64,000 nt of DNA, taken from the NCBI GenBank assembly GCA_003024785.1, contig PUQB01000602.1, forward strand, positions 1 through 64,000, read 5' to 3'. How positions within the stretch are numbered: the first letter of the stretch is position 1; each line of letters begins with the position of its first letter. This stretch comes from Selaginella tamariscina (Eukaryota > Streptophyta > Lycopodiopsida > Selaginellales > Selaginellaceae). The position numbers and the translations under genes are program-made. Below, piece after piece: positions 1 to 13,210 of the stretch. The notes below the pieces were generated by a model that saw only the letters and a program-made list of their open reading frames with translations, was not told the origin of the DNA and made no database searches.

Positions 1-2620
1 GATTGAAGATCAAACTTATGTGCTCGTTGGGTCCCCAATCAAGACACCATTCTTGCATTTTGTGGCCATCAAAGACATGTTTGCCAATCAAATTTCAAAG
101 TTGAAGTTGGGAGTGGTGAAGAAGGTTTCCAGAACATCACTAATGCTTTTCAAAGTTGTTAGTTGGTCAGATTATGCAAGAGTCATCATTGTCAACCCAC
201 AATTGGACACTCTCCCTCGACTTATGCTCATGGTATAGCTCACTTGTAACCGTTTTACTCATGTCCAGTACAAGAGCAATGGATACAAATTCAAAAGCTT
301 TGGGAGCAACATTTATAATCAATTTTAGGACCTGTGGTGGGACATGCTAGCGATGTAGATGCTCGAACGTGTAAGAAGATCATGTTTGAAGCTTATAGCA
401 AACCAAAGGCTTCACTATTTTGAGTTGACTTTGATGGTTGGATATTCACAGCTTCTTTGCTGGACAATGGATGAGTGGACGGTTTGCATGACCAAGATTA
501 TCCACACAATGGAAAGAAGATTCATTCAGTAAGCGACTTGCTCTTGGAGACCATCTCATGACAATCAACCGCATCAGCTTGGTTGTTGGGAAATTTAATA
601 AAGATTAGCATTGTTTGCAAGTAGAGACATTGAGCACAAAGACAAACAAAACTGGGCAATTGCACAACGGCTATCTTCTCGAAAAGTTCAAGAGTGTTTA
701 AGGTAGGTTCAAAATCGTGATGATTGTCGACGAGAACAAAACACATCTTATCTTGGAGTATGTGGCTCTCTAAATTGACATTTTTTCTATCACCATACAA
801 GTCGCTAACTATATCGAGTTAAAAATAAAGTACAGTGAGTTTTTTTCTTCAGGTATTTTTTATATTCATCTTGTTTCAAGTTCGTTTCATCCTTTTTTTA
901 CTTATAGGTTAAGTGGATGAGATATACAACCTAAAAGAAAACTTTATCAGCATAGAGACCTTTCTAGATGTGCAAATGAGTTGCCATTATATTATGTGTG
1001 TTGATCAAGTTTTTTCGTGATAAGCTACATGGAATGAAATTTCCTTTGTAGCTAACATGTTCAGATTGTTGCGAGAACTTTTTAGCAAAGTTGGTGGATG
1101 GTATGTAAATGAACAAATACTTGATGGAGTTGATCTTTTTGATACAACATGGTGCATTGAATAGGCTCGATGAGTTTTAAAACAATGGGAAATCTTAAGT
1201 TCCTAGCTACTCACAATAAACGAGTGCTGTGGGCTCAACTAGACTATAGAGATGGGGAAAAGCTTGTTGACCTGGGAGACTTCTCTGGTTTACAAACAGA
1301 AGTTGAACTCGTGTCTATTCTTAGGCAAGGAATGTTGGATGCTTAGCAAATGTTGCTCCAAGTCGGTGTTTCAACTACTCAAAACTTGGTGGAATCATCC
1401 ATGGGAGTTCGAGGACTTTTGCAAAGCAAGCTTCAATGATTCATTACAAAGAATTGGTGGAGATGAAGCAGATGCGCCAGAGAAGGAGGTTGAGCTATAG
1501 CAATAGAGTGCTCAAGAACAGAGGCCAGTAGAGAGGTGATGGATGAAAATCTTGCTTCCACACTCCAACTTCGACATATGTTTTACATGATGCTAGATGA
1601 TGAAGAAGGATCAAAACAGAAAGAAACACCTTTCTATGTGGAAATAGAGGGGAAGAAAATTGCTAAGAGCACTCTAGTTTCACATTTAAATGGTGATCTT
1701 TTCTATCAAAGGATAGATTAACAAAGGTGAAAGCAAAAGTTTATGATAGTAGTACTTTTAAAGAGTGAGAACACAAACAACGGCGTCTTTTGGAACAAAT
1801 GTTGCAGTGATTTTTGAGGAGGATGGGGAATGTATATGGTATATTGGATGAGTTCTAAAGATGTCCAAGAAATCAGGAAGTTCATGGAGGAGACTCGTGA
1901 GCTAGTAGATCTTTGTGATCGGCCAAGTTATCTAGTTTGTTTCAACTTGCATTGGTATCAGAAAAATGTGGAGATAGGGAATGGACTTATGACTTGCCTA
2001 ATCATAAAGTAGTGCTACTAGAGAACATCATCTCAATGGTGAACTTGGCTTTGTAACCTGATATGGGAGAGTACATGCTTGATGAGAATGATGCACAACA
2101 AGTTCAAATTTTTTGTGGCAACTTTCAAATAGAAAGAGCTATAGGTATATTCCTTCTAATATCTTTATGCTATAAACATTTCTACTTTTTGTAGATGGAT
2201 GAAACAATAAACGTGGAAGGGGTAGAGGAAGAGGTAGAAAAGAGGAAGAGGGAAAAGTCGAGGGTAATATACCTTTTAGGGGTGATAAACTTTATATTTT
2301 TTAATTGTTAAATATACATGAAAGGGTAGTAAATTTGTTTATAATTGCTAAGTATACCAAGGGATAAAATATTTGGTATACTTGGGTTAGAAAACTTCTC
2401 TATGCACGCAGATGTTTTTGAAACTTTGAATAGAGTGAACTCCCTGGGCATGTGATTAGGGAATTTAAAACATGCCCTTTATATTGCAGGCATACTCAAC
2501 GTTGAGGAAACCAGTGGGACAAGTATTGGGTTGAAGTCAATTGGGAGTTTGAGGAGGGCATCAAAGATATTCAATGATTTTTTCTTTCACAAAAGATGTT
2601 CTTATGTTTAATATTAATAA
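1..2620. other. Decayed coding-like region, family not recognised
   Basis: Short open stretches lie in several plus-strand frames, for example 20-238, 1252-1500, 1536-1721 and 1830-2012, broken by stops and frame changes. Codon use looks more gene-like than the AT-rich spacer downstream, and 2221-2260 encodes an acidic and basic Glu/Arg/Lys-rich run. I recognise no domain. The most likely explanation is an old transposon or pseudogene, but this is an inference from the broken frames and the repeat-rich surroundings. Confidence 0.3.
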
Positions 2621-5600
2621 CATAAGAAAGACTTGTGGAAATGCATAATAAGGCACTAATCAAATGACAAGTTCAAACATGACTTAATCCATTGCATTCT
2701 TTTGAGGGTAGACAAGAAAGACTTCTATGCAACTTTATAACATCATTATCAAAGTTCACAAGTTTTAATTGTGTCATATATGTGGGTTTGTTGCAAGGCT
2801 TAACATTATAAAAATATGCATTTTACACATTTAAAGTTGATGCTTTGAAGAAATGTCTTGATGACAAAATCAAGGAGAAGGTCAAGAAGGTTAAAGAGGT
2901 TAATAAAAAGAGGAGACATGAGTCTTGCTATTCATTTACCCAATAGGTTCTAACTTAACTACTATTTCATGTTGTTTTGTTTTTATTTATAAAAAAAATA
3001 ATTATTGGCTAACCTTTTTCTCAGTAAGTCAATGAGTCATTAAGTGAAAAATGACTAGTTGATTGATAATGAACCCTACTGAGTTTGTGACAAACCTAAT
3101 GAAGTTCACCATGAACCGAAGGTGTTATGGCAAACTCAATTAAAATCACTATGAGTTCATCATGAACTCAACTCGTTAACTCATCAACTCATCTCACCTC
3201 AAAGAATGGACACATTCTTGAAGAGGAGCATACAACAAGTTTTTCATGAAGTTCAAGAATGAACATCAAGTTATAGTATAAGTCATAGAAGAAATAGGAG
3301 GCATTCATGTACAAGGTCTTGACCATTTTGAATAAGAAGGTACTAGGTTTAAAATGGGTTGAGCTAAAGTCATGCTAGGTGATTGTGTTTAATGATTAAA
3401 GAAACTTTTTTAACATAAAGAATTACAATGTTCCTAAAGATAATAATTTGTTCCATAAATAAAATGCACATTATAGATATTATATATATATATATATATA
3501 TGATGCATATTCATATACAGTGAGATGTGACAAACATATGTAAATTGTGCATGTGTGGAGAGAAAACATAGAGAGAAAATCCTTCATGTTTAAGTGCTTT
3601 TTCGAAAAGGTAACTAGTTATGTTGAAAAGACTTATTTGAATTTCTTTATTGTTGTCCCATTAATATTTATGGATATGCCACTAAAGTATGTTGGGAATT
3701 ACACATGATACACTACCACTCAAAAAAAAAGAGATTGAAAGATGTGCAAACCTTAGTTATAAAGTTGAAATCTATGTCCTTAAACAAATGGTGACAGCTC
3801 ACAAATGGAATTGTGAAAACCGTAGCTTAATACAAAACAAACTCTTACCTTAAATCACCAACAAAGTTCTATTATATAGGAATGAATGAATTTATGTACA
3901 TATATAATATAAATAAAACTTATAAAATAAATTGTGTGTATGTGTATAAGATATAATATACATTAATATACTTATATACAAAATCATGATCAAATTTATA
4001 TATACTATCAAAGTTTTTTTTAAAAAAAAATTCCTTCATAATGTTAAATTTATAAATATGTGTCCCCATATATGCTAGTGATATTTTACTTTCTATAATA
4101 TTTATAACATAACTTAGCACAAAATCATAATTTCTATTTAATAAATAAATATTTTATTTTTTATCAACATAGTATTTTATTCATCTTCATCCAAAATAAT
4201 ATTACAAGGTATTGTCTTAGACTCTTAATGACGCAACATACACTTTTTTTTGACAAGGTAACCATCTTGAGACCACTATAAAAGTAGTATAAATTGTTGT
4301 AATTTATAATAATAATTTAACTTGCTTAAGACCACTCCAAAACTTACATAATATTATTATAATTTACAAGTTTGACTTACTTAAAAATCTATAGTTATAA
4401 GTCCTATTAACACATAAGAAGTATATCATTGAGGAAACATAATGCTCATTTGTTTATCAGTATCCAAAACAAGAAAATGAACATTGTGAAAATGAGTAGA
4501 AAAATTTTACTTTTCGGTTTGTGCAAGACATGTTTCCTTGGTGAAGGTTAGGGCATATTCGGGTTAGGGCACAAAATTTTAATATGTTGAACCAGCTCTT
4601 CCTTTTCAAAGGTTAATGCTACTAAAATTTCTTTATTTATCTTATTGTATTGATTTAAAGTTGAACATGTATTACATCAATAATGATAATTTGAAATAAT
4701 AAATCAAATATGCAAAATGAAAAACCATTAAAAAAAAGTCATATGCTTTATTAAACAAAAGAACACATATCCATAACAATAAATGAGTTAAGAGAAGTAC
4801 AACTTTATATGAATGTTAATGAGCTTATTTAAATCCTACTGATGTTTTTATTTTAGCAATTAAGACTTAGACCAAACCGTATTCTCAATCATTTATTTGT
4901 ACTACTTTTGGGTTTTATAAAAAATTTAAAATGATAAAATATTTCCAAAAAGGCCCGATCTTAATCATTTCTTAATTATAACGTTTACAACTAAACTTGC
5001 TTCCATTAAACATTTTTAATAACTCACATTGGGCAAAATGATTAATAATAAAAATCAGACATAAAATTCTGAGTTGAAACTATTTAGAAAATAGCATGTT
5101 ACAGTGCTTAAATGAAAGAGTATAATTAATTTCCACTCTAATTATAAAAAATTTTCAAATTTGCTCAATAATAATGACAAAGAAAAATCAAGAAGATCTC
5201 AATTAAAACTTATTTTAAAGTTAAAGCCCTCCTATTTAAATATATAATAAATTTAAATACAATCCCCTCACATCAATTATGAATGAGAATTAAAATTTGT
5301 TAAACATTATAGGTTTTTGAAAAAACTATAATAGTATTTCTTTAATAATTAGGACATTATAAAGTAAATTTTCTTAATCCAAATTAACAAAAGCTTAATA
5401 TTTATGTCATTTTACACTCTTAAATTTCTTAAAACAACTCAACATTTAATAATGTTTTTTTTTCTTTTTATGCATCTTGATTCTACTAATGATTTAAATC
5501 CTCTCATTAAATACTTTTGATAAAAATTCTAAGTTATAATATGCTCTTAAGAGGAATATAATCAATAAAGTCTGTGATTGTGTATGTCTTACAAAAATAG

Positions 5601-6902
5601 TAATTAGAAATCATATATTAAAACCATATGTTTTATTATTCACATGTATAAATTTCATCGTTGAGTATTTTATTCATTAAAATAATAGTACACACATTTT
5701 TATTCAAACTTAACATTTATAATATGTCACAACCTTTCTCTATCTCTTTATGTTAACTAAGTAAAGAGCCAATTGGTATTTATGAGAAGGCCTCTGGTCA
5801 TGATCTAATTACGCTTTAATCTTTTTACCTACATATCTCACAATCTTTACTTATAATTAACCCACTAAGTTAGAACTATGACATAATCACTCAAACATAC
5901 TTTTTAATAATTGATTGTTTTTTGAGATGCAAAATGCTTTCATTTTCCTTATCAAATCTAATATTAAAACTTTAATAAAATCTTTAAATGAAATTTTGAG
6001 TTGCTTCTGCAATACACCCATGTTATTTCTAATATTTTACGATGATTGTCCTCATTAAGATTTTTTTGAAAATCTTCATTATTAAGCATGTCATTTACTA
6101 ATTACTCTTAAAAACTAACTTTTTATGTTTTACTTATTATTTTTTTTTTTACACGATTTTCATTTATAAAGAGATCATCTTAATCTTCTTTTACTTCCTG
6201 ATATAAAACATAATCTAAATGTTAAAGATCATTCTCAATTAAATAAAGAATAGCAGTAAATGTGTCTGATCCTTGTTATATAATTCTTTGATCAAGTTTA
6301 TTATATATTTCCCATTGCTTGTGATAAGTATAAGTCACTCTACTCATTCTTACCCATTAGGTTTTGTGCAAAAACACAATTACATGTTTGATCCTTACAA
6401 TGTTAAATACCCTAAGTTAGGTAATCAAGTATACATAAAATCACATATATTAAATACCCTAATTATGTAATGAACTATATAAACAAAACCATTCATAGGT
6501 TCATGTATGCGTCTTAATTAACTATGTATAAAACTAAATAGTGTAAGAAAATATGTTTGAACACTCGATTAATAACGTTGATGAAAAAAGCCAATTCAAC
6601 GCTAGCACATACAAATACAAACAACACACAGCTTAGATAATCTTTTTTCTATTATGTCTTTATGTGTGTGTGTATACCTTTGCAATTTCATAAATATATT
6701 AACTTTGTTATACCTTGTTATACGAATTTCTTTTACAACCATTGATTGATATTTAACGTCATGTATCATTGAGACTGAACGTTTTCCATATATAATCTCT
6801 TCCGTGTGTGTGAATATACATTTTGTGGCTATTTATATAATTTTCTATATTGATGTGAGAAGGCACACACACACATATATACATACATACATACATACAT
6901 AC

Positions 6903-6938
<36 letters not shown>

Positions 6939-7160
6939 AAGGTAATTACCAAATATATATATCGTGTGTGTGTGTGTGTGTATGCACATACATGGTCTAT
7001 CTATATTTGCATGTAATATGTACGCAGCATTACATAAAGTCTTTATATATTTTCGTGTATTTAAATATAGCTGTAATTTTTTCAAAACATGTGAATGAAG
7101 ACCAAATTTCTCACAACTAATATTCAACACCGCTGAGATTCAACCGTCCCTAATTTAATC
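2621..7160. other. AT-rich spacer without recognisable genes
   Basis: Very AT-rich sequence with stops in all frames. It holds a (TA)n tract at about 3478-3501, short palindromic GTTCA-CCATGAAC-type motifs at 3085-3175, and a compound microsatellite just upstream of the reductase gene. No tRNA, rRNA or conserved coding segment was seen. The last few hundred bases should contain the promoter of the gene starting at 7184, but I can point to no convincing TATA box among the many TA repeats. Confidence 0.6.
6862..6982. repeat. Compound microsatellite (CA)n-(CATA)n-(TA)n-(GT)n
   Basis: (AC)n is followed by CATA repeats to about 6902, (TA)n at about 6905-6934 and, after a short gap, (GT)n at 6964-6982. 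It lies about 200 bp upstream of the reductase start codon. Open frames across it, rich in Tyr-Ile or Val-Cys, are artefacts. Confidence 0.9.
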
Positions 7161-7183
7161 CGTTGTTTAGGATTCTTAGAGCT

Positions 7184-8051
7184 ATGGCGCTTGCGCTTCG
7201 TGTTCGATCCGTTCTAGGGAAGACGGTGGCTCTCATCAATCAATCATATTTTCATACTGGAGCTGCTTATGGCGATGGATCTGCACGGAGTTTGCCCAGT
7301 CGGAAGGTAGCCGGTGCAGTTTTGGCCGCTGTAGCCCTCTATTCAGCCTGGAAAAACGAGGTAATACATACACAGATAGTATTGAAAATCTGCTGCATTT
7401 TATCTAATCTAAAGTAAAAGCTCTATACATTATGTATATACATACGCTGGTTTTAATTGTTTTTTGCATTTCTTCAGCTGCTAGTTCTTCAACCGGCACA
7501 TTCTGAAGCAGAGAATACAGGTTTGTTGTTCTTTTGTCTGGCCTTTTTAATGGGCTTGTTAAGTGTAGCTCTGGATCCGAATGAATGGCGCAAGTTTAAA
7601 TTGTTAGAAGCTGAACCAGTTAGTCACAACACTAAGGTTTACAGGTACGACATACCTGTGTGTACACACTCATATATATGTATCTAATACATGTATATAT
7701 ATGTAGGTTCTTACTCATTTTTTCTATACAGGTTTGAGATTGATGAAGATGCCAAGCTAGGTCTGACTGTAGCCTCGTGCCTCTTAACAAAGTACGTAGC
7801 CCAATTTATTTACATATCTTATCAGTATCTGTATATATCTATATACTACTTACATTTTGTCACACAGAGCTGCCATCGGTCAAAAGAAGGATGGGAAACC
7901 AAACATAATCATCAGACCGTAAGTTAAGTTGCTATTATTATATCTAAAGATGCTAATCTGTTTGTTTATCGTTGCAGATATACGCCTATAAGCGATCCAG
8001 AAGAAAAGGGACACTTCGACCTACTTGTGAAGGTTCTCTTCAAATTATGTT

Positions 8052-8123
<72 letters not shown>

Positions 8124-8950
8124 CAGATACATATATGCTTGTGTGTGTATGGATATATGTACGCGCGTGTGTGTGTGTGTATATATATATATATACACAC
8201 ACACGTATGTATGTATTTTAATGTCTTGTGACATTTGCAGGCATACCCAGAGGGTAAAATGAGTCTTCATTTCGCAGGCCTCCGCCCTGGAGATATGCTG
8301 GAGGTGAAAGGGTAAGTATTCATATATATATATATATATATATATCATTCACATGTGAGGACATAATCGAGTTTATCATTGACAGGCCGATTCCGAAGAT
8401 ACCATATTACCCGAACATGAAAGCTCGCATTGGGATGGTACGCTCTTTCTCTCTCGGTGGCTGGATGTAAACATAGAGATACACAAACACTTTATATGTA
8501 CACCATTTATCTGTATTACTTGCTCTAATGTTGCTAGTGTTTATATGTTTACAGATTGCAGGAGGTACCGGCATTACACCAATGCTTCAAATCATCAATG
8601 AAATTCTGAAAAATCCTGAAGATAAGACACAGGTTCGCCTAACTAAATATAGATACAGACATATATATGTATATATGCATGTATGTATGGTTTTGCTATA
8701 TAACTTTAGCATATAATATAAATTATCATTTATTATAGAGAGTTTATGTTACAGATTTCATTGATATACGGAAATATAACTCCAGACGACATCTTACTGA
8801 AGGAAAAGCTAGACGAGCTTGCTGATAAACATCCCAACTTTAAGGTTTCGTTTCACAAAACTTTACAACTTTGTTAGTCATTTCCGTAACAAATATGCTG
8901 TAAACTTAGCTTGCATTTTTTATGTTTACATATGAGAGGGGGGGGGAAGC

Positions 8951-8988
<38 letters not shown>

Positions 8989-9615
8989 AGATACTTTAAT
9001 GCAGGTTTACTACGTGGTGGATAAACCCACGAGTCAGTGGAGAGGAGGCTCCGGCTACATTACTAAAGACATTCTCTCGAAAGGTCTACCTCCTCCTTCA
9101 GACGACAATCTCATCCTGGTAAGCTTCCAATCATTATATACATATATATGTGTGTTGTGTGTGTGTATGTATGTACGTAAGTCTATCCATGTGCATGTAT
9201 ATCCATGTTATAGTATGCAATACATCAATAGCTAACATAGACTTTGGCATATGAATTGACTCATTCATTTGGTACTCTCTCTCTCTCTCTCACTCACACA
9301 CACACACAAACACACACACACACACACACACAACGGTTATTGACAGTTGTTTCAAAATGCTATCTGATTTCTTAAGAGTAAATGTTAATACTTACTAAAT
9401 AGTACTAACTTGTGTGTGAATAGGTTTGGACCTCCGGGGTTAATGAATCACATTTCCGGTGATAAAGCACCTGATTTAACTCAGGGCAAAGTAAGTTGTT
9501 CTACTTCAACATTCCTTATTAATATTGAATTATTTTTATTTATTTTTAATTTAAACAGTTGACGGGTCTTTTAAAGATCCTTGGATACAACGAGGATCAA
9601 GTTTACAAGTTTTAG
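7184..9615 (+). CDS. CBR2: NADH-cytochrome b5 reductase, mitochondrial type (13 exons, frame broken in exon 12)
   Basis: The family transfers electrons from NADH through FAD to cytochrome b5 or similar acceptors; the mitochondrial form sits in the mitochondrial membrane system. Exons by GT-AG sites and frame: 7184-7360, 7478-7520, 7569-7644, 7732-7791, 7868-7918, 7978-8032, 8241-8311, 8386-8437, 8555-8632, 8755-8844, 9005-9118, 9424-9490, 9559-9615. The intended protein is about 330 residues, close to the plant mitochondrial form. Visible motifs are a basic N-terminus, a hydrophobic segment near residues 38-52, the FAD motif RPYTPIS (exons 5-6), the NADH-site motif GGTGITPM (exon 9) and the C-terminus VYKF. 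Exon 12 should begin with the CGPPG motif, but two bases are missing near 9428, so this copy ends early. The partial second copy at 21424 keeps the motif. The start is the first ATG before the basic leader. Introns are short and filled with dinucleotide repeats. Confidence 0.9.
8053..8206. repeat. Microsatellites in reductase intron 6
   Basis: (CA)n at about 8053-8084 is followed by (TA)n at 8089-8121, then (GT)n, (TA)n and (CA)n to about 8206. Together they make up most of the intron between exons 6 and 7. Confidence 0.9.
8938..8985. repeat. G-run and (GA)n tract in reductase intron 10
   Basis: A run of about nine G is followed by (GA)n ending 19 bp before the exon 11 acceptor. A duplicated copy of the gene end at 20988 lacks the repeat and keeps only the last bases of it. 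Confidence 0.85.
9274..9332. repeat. (CT)n-(CA)n microsatellite in reductase intron 11
   Basis: CT repeats run into CA repeats. The duplicated copy at about 21264-21341 is clearly longer, so this microsatellite has changed length since the duplication. Confidence 0.9.
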
Positions 9616-10196
9616 AAGATCCAGGATTCTACTGGTAAACAGTAAATAATAAACAAACAGATGTTACATTTGTTAAATATTACAACAATTAAAAATCCCC
9701 ATTCTTATTTCATTGTTAATGTATATTGAACATCACACACACACACACACAGAGTATTATATACACGTGCACATTGCTACAATTATATGATTGATATACC
9801 TTTCTCTTTTGTATAGATTTTGAATCAATGTATCATTATATGTAGTATATCATAGCGTGACAGATGTTTAAATTGTTAGAAGCTGAACGAGTCAGATGAG
9901 ACATGTATGTATGTGTTACATATTTATGTAGGTATATGCTTTCAACATACCTATGTACTAGTGTTGTAAACTCATGTATTTAGCTCTTAAATTTGACGTT
10001 ATTAATATAATTTAGTAATGCATTAAAATACACGTTTGGGTTTTACAGCAGTCCAAATATTATATAAGATGGATATTTTTGTTTATAGCATGTACGAGAT
10101 AAGTTTACGACGAACAGTTAAGGAGTAATTAACAGGGGCATAGTAAACATAATAGAAGGTAAGATGTTTGTTTATTCATAACTAACTCTCTCTCTC
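9616..10196. other. 3' spacer between convergent genes
   Basis: AATAAA at 9648-9653 is a plausible poly(A) signal for the reductase. A (CA)n tract follows at about 9733-9751. The rest is AT-rich and holds no coding signal. The carboxypeptidase gene ends at 10197 on the opposite strand, so this is a shared 3' region. A copy is present at about 21650-22250. Confidence 0.6.
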
Positions 10197-12188
10197 TCAA
10201 GTTTGGTCATAGCCAAATGAAGGGAGTGGCTTCCCATGGAGGAAACACTTGAAAAGTAGCAGAGCTTCTTCAGGTTTATCTTCAGGAACAGAGTGTCCAG
10301 CCCCACGTACAGTTGCAAATGTAAGCCCAGAATACACCTGTGCCCATCCTCCAGCCTATACACACGCATATTCTTAACATATACACGCATATTCCTAGCA
10401 TATGCACGCATGTATTATACCTGGCTATTGTATCTCCAGGTATACCAAGGCTTCTCAACTCTTAGCTTGAGTGCATCTATCCAACGCCTTGTTGCTATTG
10501 TAGGAACCATGGAATCAAGGTCACCACTATAAAAAAAAACCATTGATTTTTTTAATATGATCTTACATTAGAGATTAATATTTGTGAATTACCTGTAAAA
10601 TCTTAGAGATTAATATTTGTGAATTACCTGTAAATCCAGATTTTCAGATTAGCATCAAACAAATCCTTGTATAATACCAACATTCTTCGGCCGCTAGGAT
10701 CTTTCTCATGGAACTTCTTGAAGATATTGTCACTAAAAAGAAGGTAAATATACACCTGCTAATCTATATATGCATATAGAGACAATATGTGTGTGTGTGT
10801 GCAACGCTTACTTGCAACGGCTCCAGGAAACAGGAGTTTTCACATTCAGTGCAGCTTGAACTTCAGGCATGTTCATATATGGTGTCACCTTATCGGCACA
10901 GGGACCATCCTTCCTCTATAAAAGCAGTTAAATAAGAACGCGCACACACATACACATACCTCTTTTCTGAAGGTGTACAGGCATATGCATAGATATTATA
11001 TGAATCAATGTGCCGTATAAGTTCGTCAACGTTATCCATAGCCTTATTACATCTTGTCATGTTGATGGGCCTAGTAACATAGCAGCTATCACGCTCGTCC
11101 TCATAAGCTTGTTGTGATATTACAGAATGACTGTAAAGAAACTCTACTACAGATCCATCTTCATAGTACTTGATGTGTATGCATTCCCAAGCTGGACAGT
11201 ACAACTATTTAAATACCACTTCGATGCTCTCTCTCTCACACACACACGCACACATCTACATACCAGAAAACCTTTGAAGTTGATCTGGTTGCTTCCTTCA
11301 TATTGTAGGCAAGGATACGAGTCCCCAGAGTTGGAGCATATTGGCCTGTAGGCATGAACATATAATATGCAATATTTATATTTATGTATTTACCTGCAAA
11401 GCTCTCTCCTGACAAGTAGAGGTCACTCTTCCTGAACTCTGGTAACTTTGTAAACCACTCTATCAAAAACTGCAGGTTGTCTTCGGCTGGATGATGCACG
11501 TACACATGTTAGAACTTCATGTACACATACATATACATGGTGTGTGTGTCTGTTCACAACTTTATATAGTTTTCTAAACCTGCTTGATCAATGGAGTAAT
11601 ACTCAAGATCCTTCTTGGCTTCTGTGTAGGAGAATCCTACTCCATATGGGGATTCCAGAAAGAGTAAGTTTGCATCTGTCTCATAATCAAATATGTTAAT
11701 ATAACATGAATACATTCAAATATATATCTTACACACACACACACACACATATACATTGATTCCAAGAGTTCTTGTTTAAACTGATGCCTTTCCCTTGTTT
11801 CTGTAGTAGAAATGGTCCTATCTTTTCTGAGAGACCACCCAAGCCCACTGATGAGCATCCCGGACCTATTAAATTTTAGAATTTTAATTAATATATTTAT
11901 AATTTAAATATTAAACATACTTCAATTTAATTAATAAATTTAAATATTAAACATACCTCCATTTAACCACAGAAGAATAGGAAGAGAAGATGCATTTGCG
12001 TGTGAGGCTTCAACAAACCAATAGAAAAGAGATCTTCCAGATTTTGCATGTATATTGATATATCCTGCATACTGCTTAAATTCCACGTGTGGTTGTCCAG
12101 GTAGATTCTTTACAATATGCGGAGAATATGCGGCATGTGCTACAATACTACTAATAAAGAGCAAATAAACCACAAACCCAGAATACAT
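10197..12188 (-). CDS. Serine carboxypeptidase-like protein (10 exons, two single-base frameshifts)
   Basis: A secreted S10-family serine carboxypeptidase or SCPL acyltransferase; plant members act in the vacuole or apoplast. Exons in reading order: 12188-11957, 11865-11755, 11675-11580, 11486-11394, 11345-11264, 11191-10960, 10913-10812, 10732-10628, 10526-10421, 10355-10197. About 439 residues are implied. The chosen start gives a signal peptide ([20 protein letters not shown]); upstream in-frame ATGs exist at 12257 and 12242. Motifs in order: LPGQP, LLWLNGG-PGCSS (oxyanion hole), GESFAG (nucleophile Ser), [10 protein letters not shown] (catalytic Asp) and RGAGH (catalytic His). The triad is therefore present. 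Exon 5 (near 11285) and exon 6 (near 11168) each lack one base compared with the duplicate at 22251-23495. The gene converges on the reductase. LPGQP and the motif set fit the carboxypeptidase II-like group, but the substrate is unknown. Confidence 0.88.
10570..10640. repeat. Short tandem duplication over a splice donor
   Basis: A segment of about 36 bp containing the exon 8 donor of the carboxypeptidase gene (minus strand) is repeated twice in tandem here. The second genomic copy has it once. Only the copy next to the exon is needed for splicing, so the duplication probably leaves the product unchanged. Confidence 0.75.
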
Positions 12189-12664
12189 TATTATGAAATA
12201 CTCACTTAAACACAAACCAAAGCACTCACTTAAATACTCCATTAAGGAAACTCTCATGCTGCCACGTAGTGCATGGTGTAAACTGCATGCTGAACAGGTT
12301 TAAATTGTGTCAACTCTAGTAATAATTAAATTAATTAATCAATACTTAAAGGTTTTAAATATGTAATTAATACATTTAACAATAGTTTAATGCATATATT
12401 ATTTAAGTTAATACATTACGATTGAACCCGCAACAGTAGTCATCCTTAAATTTAATATCAATTTAATATCTGAGGGTACCACCTATACAGAAGACTGTAC
12501 ACACGTAGATATTTGTGTACCAAGTAATCATAACTAAACACATGCTGATTTATGTAAAGTTGATAACACACACATAGAAGAAAAATACAGACAAATGTTA
12601 AATTAATAAAAAGGAAAAAAAAAAAATTAAAAAAAATAAAACAGTTAAACTCAAGAACTAATGT
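12189..12664. other. Upstream region of the carboxypeptidase gene
   Basis: AT-rich sequence with poly(A) runs near 12605-12640 and no coding signal. It should include the promoter of the minus-strand carboxypeptidase gene. I could not identify a reliable TATA box. Confidence 0.45.
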
Positions 12665-12743
12665 TTAACGCGCCGTACCGCTACCATCGGTGAAGGAGAT
12701 GCGAAGATTCTTAGGATCTACCACCTCAAGAATACACTGGTCC
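12665..12743 (-). CDS. Probable terminal exon of a B3-domain-like gene
   Basis: After an acceptor (AG at 12744-12745, minus strand) the sequence encodes DQCILEVVDPKNLRISF and ends in TAA at 12665. This looks like the last strand pair of a plant B3 domain, where a GDxCxFEL-type segment follows a conserved GW. The first half of such a domain is found on the same strand at 19670-19785. I infer that the two are parts of one gene separated by transposons. It could also be an unrelated exon. Confidence 0.4.
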
Positions 12744-13210
12744 CTATTTTGAGATTGTAATGTTTAGGGGCAATTTCACACTGCCCATTAATTATCTTTA
12801 AAATGTCTTTTAAACTAAAATGGCTTTACATTGAGTCCTATTAAGTATAATTTAATGGGACTAATTTAAACATGTAATTATAATGAAAATTTCTTTACAC
12901 CGGACATTCATGTAAATTAATCTAATTGGGACTTTAAAATTTCAATTGTTTTTTTTATCATTAAATTTAATGATTCAAATTGTATGTTTAGTCCCACCAA
13001 CATTAAGGCAGAAGAGGTATTTGGAATTGCACAAGCATTTAGCTGTAAGAGAGCATGTGCAACACCAGAGTAAGCTTCTGCTTCCCCATTAACAACAGAA
13101 TTATTAGTGATCGAAAGCTTTTTCATTTGCTTTGGGAGAATGCCTCGACATAAGAATGATATGTATTGCTCTTTTTAGGTTTCTTTATTAATTTTGTTAC
13201 TCAATTTTAA
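12744..13210. other. Intergenic or intronic AT-rich sequence
   Basis: Mostly AT-rich. The minus-strand stretch 12967-13126 reads as an Ala-rich peptide without recognised motif. I cannot say whether it is coding. It lies between the probable B3 terminal exon and the Harbinger element. Confidence 0.35.

Noticed and set aside
12917..13126. Small minus-strand gene encoding an Ala-rich peptide
   Set aside because: No recognised motif, no splice context, and it lies at the edge of a transposon. It was not listed as a gene.
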